Source of the DNA: Thiohalocapsa halophila
Lineage (GTDB): Bacteria; Pseudomonadota; Gammaproteobacteria; Chromatiales; Chromatiaceae
Length of the DNA: 64,000 nucleotides
Assembly (NCBI RefSeq): GCF_016583825.1
Contig: NZ_NRRV01000027.1
Coordinates: 1-64,000 of the forward strand
Reading direction: 5' to 3'
Under the pieces are notes generated by a model. The model ran no database searches, was not told the DNA's origin, and saw nothing but the letters and a program-made list of their open reading frames with translations. Both the position numbers and the translations under genes were made by a program. Below, piece by piece: positions 59,805-64,000 of this stretch (positions within the stretch are counted from its first letter, which is position 1; each line of letters opens with the position of its first letter).

Positions 59805-61221
59805 CCCCGTGGGAGGGCCATCCCTGCCGCGACAATTTCCAGAACCACAGCCAGCATCCGTCGCGGCAAGACGCCGCTCCCACAGACCACCGCCCCGTGG
59901 GAGCGGCATCCCTGCCGCGACGACTTCCAGAACGACCGCCAGCACCCATCGCGGCGAGACGCCGCTCCCACAGAACAGCGCGCGCCGTGGGAGCGGCATC
60001 CCTGCCGCGACAATTTCCAGCGCCACGACCAGCATCCGTCGCAGCGAGACGCCGCTCCCACAGACCAACGCGCCCCGTGGGAGCGGCATCCCTGCCGCGA
60101 CAATTTCCAGAACCACAGCCAGCATCCGTCGCGGCAAGACGCCGCTCCCACAGACCACCGCCCCGTGGGAGCGGCATCCCTGCCGCGACTTCCAGCGCCA
60201 CAGCCAGCATCCATCGCGGCGAGACGCCGCTCCCACAGGCCACCGCACCGTGGGAGCGGCATCCCTGCCGCGACGACTTCCAGAGCCACAACCAGCACCC
60301 ATCGCGGCGAGACGCCGCTCCCACAGCCAACAGCGCACCGTGGGAGCGGCATCCCTGCCGCGACGACTTCCAGAACCACAGCCAGCATCCGTCGCGGCGA
60401 GACGCCGCTCCCACAGACCACCGCGCACCCGTGGGAGCGGCATCCTTGCCGCGACGACTTCCAGAACCACAGCCAGCGTCCGTCGCGGCGAGACGCCGCT
60501 CCCCCACACCACCGCGCGCCGTGGGAGCGGCATCCTTGCCGCGACGACTTCCAGAGCCAACGCCAGATTCCATCGCGGCGAGACGCCGCTCCCACACACC
60601 AGCGCGCCCCGTGGGAGCGGCATCCCTGCCGCGACGACTTCCAGAGCCACAGCCAGAGTCCATCGCGGCGAGACGCCGCTCCCACAGACCACCGCGCACC
60701 CGTGGGAGCGGCATCCTTGCCGCGACGACTTCCAGAGCCACAGCCAGCATCCGTCGCGGCGAGACGCCGCTCCCACAGCCAACAGCGCACCGTGGGAGCG
60801 GCATCCCTGCCGCGACTTCCAGCGCCACAGCCAGCGTCCATCGCGGCGAGACGCCGCTCCCACAGAACAGCGCGCGCCGTGGGAGCGGCATCCTTGCCGC
60901 GACGACTTCCAGAGCCAACGCCAGCATCCATCGCGGCGAGACGCCGCTCCCACAGAACACCGCGCCCGTGGGAGCGGCATCCTTGCCGCGACGACTTCCA
61001 GAGCCACCGCCAGCATCCGTCGCGGCGAGACGCCGCTCCCACACACCAGCAAGCACCGTGGGAGCGGCATCCCTGCCGCGACGACTTCCAGCGCCCAGCC
61101 AGCATCCGTCGCGGCGAGACGCCGCTCCCACAGACCAGCACGGCCCGTGGGAGCGGCATCCCTGCCGCGACGACTTCCAGAGCCACAACCAGCATCCGTC
61201 GCGGCGAGACGCCGCTCCCAC
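59805..61221. repeat. Array of about 16 REP family 1 units
   Basis: Sixteen units with the same arms, loops and orientation as the array at 40899-42145, spacing 80-93 bp. The first unit is GTGGGAGGGCCATCCCTGCC. Units share loop sequence ACTTCCAG and CCAGCATCC with the first array. The array lies between DUF1015 and relA, in the same direction as both, and ends 29 bp before the relA start. A 484-residue open frame on one strand and longer frames on others are read-through of the repeat. Confidence 0.9.
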
Positions 61222-61249
61222 CGCCGTATCGCAGTATCATTGCCCACCT

Positions 61250-63487
61250 ATGGTGCAGACGACCACCAATCTCCCCGAGCCCGTCGAGGATGACGCTGCC
61301 GCCGTGCGTCACTGGCTCGGGCGCATCGCCGAGCGCTACGACGCCGACGCCCGCCGCCGGCTGGCCGCCGCCGGCGAGCTGCTGCTCGAGTGCCATGGCA
61401 ACGCGCTGCTCGACACGGGCGAGAGCGCCGTGCGCCACCGCCTGGCGACCGCGGACGTCCTGTTCGGCCTGCGCATGGACGCCGACACCCTCTGCGCCGC
61501 GCTGCTCCAAGGCTGCGCGGGCCGCGATGCCGCAGGTGCAGACCGGCTGACGGAGACCTTCGGCCCGGCGCTGGTGCGCATGACCGAGGACCTGGCCCGC
61601 ATCGAGCACCTGACCCGCGTCGAATACGTCGCCGAAGGCGGCAAGCGCGCCGCGCGCAACCGCCAGGAGCGCGAAGAGAACCTGCGCCGCATGCTGCTCG
61701 GCATCGGCGCGGACGTGCGCGTGGTCCTGGTGGTGCTCGCCGAGCGCGTCCACCTGCTGCGCCGCTCCAAGGTCCTGCCGCCGGAGCGCCGGCACGAGAT
61801 CGCCGCCGACACCCGCCGGGTCTATGCCCCCCTCGCCAATCGGCTGGGGGTGTGGCAGCTCAAGTGGGAGCTCGAAGACCTCTCCCTGCGCGCGGCGGAG
61901 CCGGAAACCTACATGCGCATCGCCAAGGCACTGGCGGAGCGCCGCAACGAGCGCCAGGACTACATCGCCCGGGTGCTCTCCGTGCTGCGCAAGGAGCTCG
62001 CCGCCGCCGGCATCGAGGCGGAGGTCACCGGCCGCCCGAAGCACATCTACAGCATCTGGCGCAAGATGCAGCGCAAGGGCGTCGATATCGACCAGATCTT
62101 CGACCTGCGGGCCGTGCGGGTACTGGTGGACGACGTGCCCGCCTGCTATTCGGCGCTGGGGGTGGTGCACGGCCTCTGGGCGCACATCCCGTCGGAGTTC
62201 GACGACTACATCGCCACGCCCAAGGGCAACAACTACCAATCCCTGCACACGGCCGTGGTGGGCCCCGAAGACAAGCCGCTGGAGGTGCAGATCCGCACCC
62301 ATGGCATGCACCGGCACGCCGAATACGGCGTCGCCGCCCACTGGGCCTACAAGGAGGCCAAGGGCCACGACCCGGACTTCCAGCACCGGGTGGTGTCCAT
62401 GCGCCAATGGCTGGAGCACGCCGGCGACGCCGACCAGGGCGAAGAGACAACACCGCCGCCGAACGGCGAGCTGACGCCGGCGAACGTCTATGTGCTGACG
62501 CCGCAGGCCAAGGTGGTGGAGCTGCCGCGGGGGGCGACGCCGCTGGACTTCGCCTATGCCATCCACTCCGAGATCGGCCACCGCTGCCGCGGCGCACGCG
62601 TGGACGGGCGCATGGTGCCGCTCACCTATCAACTCAAAAGCGGCGAAACCGTCGAGATCCTCACCCAAAAGAACGCCCAGCCGAGCCGCGACTGGCTGAG
62701 CGCCCACCATGGCTACCTGGCCACGGCGCGCGCCCGCAACCGGGTGCGCCAGTGGTTCAAGCAGCAGGACTTCGACCGTCACCTGGCCGAAGGCCGCACG
62801 GCCCTGGAGCGCGAGCTGAGCCGCCTCGGCATCGACTCGTCCCCGCACTGGGACAAGCTCGCCGAGCGCTTCAACCTGAAGACCGGCGAGGACTTGCTCG
62901 CCGCCGTCGGCCGGGGCGATCTCGCCGCCGGACAGGTAGCCCGCAAGGCCGGGGAGCCGCGCGCCGACCGCCGCGAGCCCCCCGACGAGCTGCCGGCGCC
63001 GCGGGCGACACCGCCGGCGCGGGAGCGCAGCGCGCGCTCGGAGGTGGTGGTCGCCGGCGTCGGCGATCTCATGACCCACATGGCCGCCTGCTGCCGCCCG
63101 GTGCCCTACGACAAGCTGGTGGGCTACGTCAGCGTCGGCCGCGGCGTCATCGTGCACCGGCGCAACTGCCGGGAGATCCTGAAGCTCTCCGCCGACGAGC
63201 GCGAGCGCCTGGTGGACGTGAGCTGGGCGGAGCAGCCGGCGGAGACGGGCTACCCGGTGGGCGTCGAGCTCTCGGCGGCGGACCGGCGGGGGCTGCTGCG
63301 AGACATCTCCTCGGCCCTGGCGGACGCCGACGCAGATGTCCTCGGCAGCGATACCCGCACCGACGCCAACAACGACACCGCCCACATGCGCTTCACCATC
63401 GCCGTGACGGACTCGGCCCACCTGGAGCGCATCATCGCCCGCCTCAAGCAGCTCCCAGACGTGCTGGACGTGCGCCGCGCCCAGTAG
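61250..63487 (+). CDS. relA: (p)ppGpp synthetase RelA
   Basis: A 745-residue RelA/SpoT-family protein. The HD hydrolase site is missing: the region equivalent to HDxxED reads CAALLQGCAGRDAAG. So it is synthetase-only, RelA type. The synthetase has FDLRAVRVLVDD, then SEFDDYIATPKGNNYQSLHT, where the acidic EFDD fits RelA rather than SpoT. TGS domain (VYVLTPQAKVVELPRGATPL), zinc-finger/conserved-cysteine region (MAACCRPVPYDKLVGYVSVG) and C-terminal ACT domain are present. It makes (p)ppGpp on ribosomes during amino-acid starvation. The ATG at 61250 is 29 bp after the REP array; no strong RBS is seen. Confidence 0.95.
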   Translation: MVQTTTNLPEPVEDDAAAVRHWLGRIAERYDADARRRLAAAGELLLECHGNALLDTGESAVRHRLATADVLFGLRMDADTLCAALLQGCAGRDAAGADRLTETFGPALVRMTEDLARIEHLTRVEYVAEGGKRAARNRQEREENLRRMLLGIGADVRVVLVVLAERVHLLRRSKVLPPERRHEIAADTRRVYAPLANRLGVWQLKWELEDLSLRAAEPETYMRIAKALAERRNERQDYIARVLSVLRKELAAAGIEAEVTGRPKHIYSIWRKMQRKGVDIDQIFDLRAVRVLVDDVPACYSALGVVHGLWAHIPSEFDDYIATPKGNNYQSLHTAVVGPEDKPLEVQIRTHGMHRHAEYGVAAHWAYKEAKGHDPDFQHRVVSMRQWLEHAGDADQGEETTPPPNGELTPANVYVLTPQAKVVELPRGATPLDFAYAIHSEIGHRCRGARVDGRMVPLTYQLKSGETVEILTQKNAQPSRDWLSAHHGYLATARARNRVRQWFKQQDFDRHLAEGRTALERELSRLGIDSSPHWDKLAERFNLKTGEDLLAAVGRGDLAAGQVARKAGEPRADRREPPDELPAPRATPPARERSARSEVVVAGVGDLMTHMAACCRPVPYDKLVGYVSVGRGVIVHRRNCREILKLSADERERLVDVSWAEQPAETGYPVGVELSAADRRGLLRDISSALADADADVLGSDTRTDANNDTAHMRFTIAVTDSAHLERIIARLKQLPDVLDVRRAQ

Positions 63488-63507
63488 CCCCCGGGTGGAT
63501 AAGCCCC

Positions 63508-63658
63508 GTAGGCTGGACAAGCGAAGCGCAGTCCACCCCGGCGCGACGGCGCACTATCCACCGCGTAGCGACTCCGCACTGTACCCATCCACCCACATGC
63601 TTGCCGCTCGACGCGCCCGGCACCATCGGTGGATTTCGCTGCGCTCATCCACCCTACG
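63508..63658. repeat. REP family 2, two elements
   Basis: GTAGGCTGGACAAGCGAAGC then GCAGTCCACCCC (63508-63539) and CGGTGGATTTCGCTGCGCTC then ATCCACCCTACG (63627-63658). Each is a member of the family mobilised by the RAYT; here they lie between relA and rfbB with an 87-bp spacer. Confidence 0.8.
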
Positions 63659-63788
63659 GGCTCCAGGCTGTGCGGCCGGCGCAATGCGGTCCTGGTGCTC
63701 GGAACCCTCCCGTGGCCCATGGTAGGATTCCCGAGGTTTCCGCGCACGGCACCTCTGCCCGCGCCCGTCCAGCAACGGCTCACCAAAC

Positions 63789-64000
63789 ATGAAGACCATC
63801 CTCGTCACCGGCGGCGCCGGCTTCATCGGCGGCAACTTCGTGCTGCAAATGCTGCACGAGCAGGATGCACGCATCGTCAACCTGGACAAGCTCACCTACG
63901 CCGGCAACCCGGACACCCTCGCCGCGGTGCAGGATCATCCCCGTCACGTCTTCGTCCAGGGCGACATCGGCGACCGCGCATTGGTGAGCCGCCTGCTGCA
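63789..64000 (+). CDS. rfbB: dTDP-glucose 4,6-dehydratase, N-terminal part (cut by window edge)
   Basis: The frame from ATG 63789 reads MKTILVTGGAGFIGGNFVLQ, the NAD-binding start of RfbB, then VNLDKLTYAGNPDTLAAVQD, which is diagnostic for the family. The visible 70 residues are intact. The enzyme makes dTDP-4-keto-6-deoxyglucose for rhamnose and other O-antigen sugars. Other rhamnose genes would lie beyond the window. Confidence 0.93.
   Translation, partial: MKTILVTGGAGFIGGNFVLQMLHEQDARIVNLDKLTYAGNPDTLAAVQDHPRHVFVQGDIGDRALVSRLL

Noticed and set aside
59805-61221. CRISPR array
   Set aside because: Repeats are long imperfect hairpins, and the sequences between arms are themselves conserved from unit to unit and between the two arrays. 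No cas genes are present.
61250-63487. Assignment as bifunctional SpoT
   Set aside because: The HD hydrolase residues are missing and the synthetase carries the acidic EFDD motif of RelA.
59711-63520. A 1269-codon minus-strand open frame
   Set aside because: It is antisense to relA and continues through the second repeat array. The relA reading on the other strand has every family motif.

Overview
High-GC chromosomal DNA, probably from a purple sulfur bacterium or close relative (Gammaproteobacteria, Chromatiales). The assignment is an inference. It rests on gammaproteobacterial gene order (rpsF-rpsR-rplI-dnaB-radA; ybbA-ybbP divergent from tesA), a RelA-type synthetase, a photoactive-yellow-protein/bacteriophytochrome/GGDEF/EAL hybrid of the Ppd type known from purple bacteria, an oxygen-independent class III ribonucleotide reductase with an FNR-like site, and an SQR/FCSD-like flavoprotein. 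No rRNA, tRNA, CRISPR or prophage was recognised.

Layout. 1-4.3 kb: the start of a transposase and a minus-strand methylcitrate operon (prpC, acnD, hotdog thioesterase). 4.3-9.8 kb: a gene-poor stretch with DnaA-box-like sites, a YdcF-like protein, a small membrane protein, lipA, an XRE-ImmA/IrrE fusion overlapping a dead hsdM remnant, and a degenerate nuclease-fold protein. 9.8-21.2 kb: msrB, a class V aminotransferase, a SCO-like protein with psd, an Ala/Glu/Pro-rich anchored protein, a FakA-FakB (DAK2-DegV) fusion, an AI-2E/PerM permease, a methyltransferase, and an AraC regulator preceded by a cluster of hairpins. 21.2-25.5 kb: degraded DNA, then the class III ribonucleotide reductase locus in which NrdD appears split: the catalytic subunit ends without a glycyl-radical motif, and a separate 64-codon gene carries it. 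25.6-41 kb: garR-like reductase, the phytochrome hybrid, a GH57 enzyme, a large MscS-type channel, an SCP2-like exported protein, a HEAT-repeat protein, and the DUF2868/DUF3482 pair. 42-49.6 kb: a minus-strand run from rpsF to dsbA. 49.7-58.5 kb: SQR-like flavoprotein, tesA/ybbA/ybbP, a REP-associated transposase (RAYT) bracketed by REP pairs, and an amino-acid-binding protein. 58.5-64 kb: DUF1015 protein, relA, and the start of rfbB.

The window is rich in small palindromic repeats. Family 1 (core GTGGGAGCGGC) forms two arrays of about 14 and 16 units with a period near 89 bp, plus scattered copies. Family 2 (core GTGGAC/GTCCACC) brackets the RAYT gene and recurs elsewhere. Family 3 (core GTCGGGC/GCCCGAC) occurs near nrdG and upstream of the amino-acid-binding protein. 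There are also heptanucleotide tandem repeats (GGGCTGA, CCTAGGG) and a nested inverted repeat between rplI and dnaB. Long open frames on both strands of the arrays come from the stop-free period of the repeat and are not annotated as genes.

How the genes fit together: propionate carbon would enter through PrpC/AcnD. Glyoxylate-linked carbon could be handled by the class V aminotransferase and the GarR-like reductase. Anaerobic dNTP supply appears to be under NrdR plus FNR-type control. Light or redox input may feed c-di-GMP turnover through the phytochrome hybrid.
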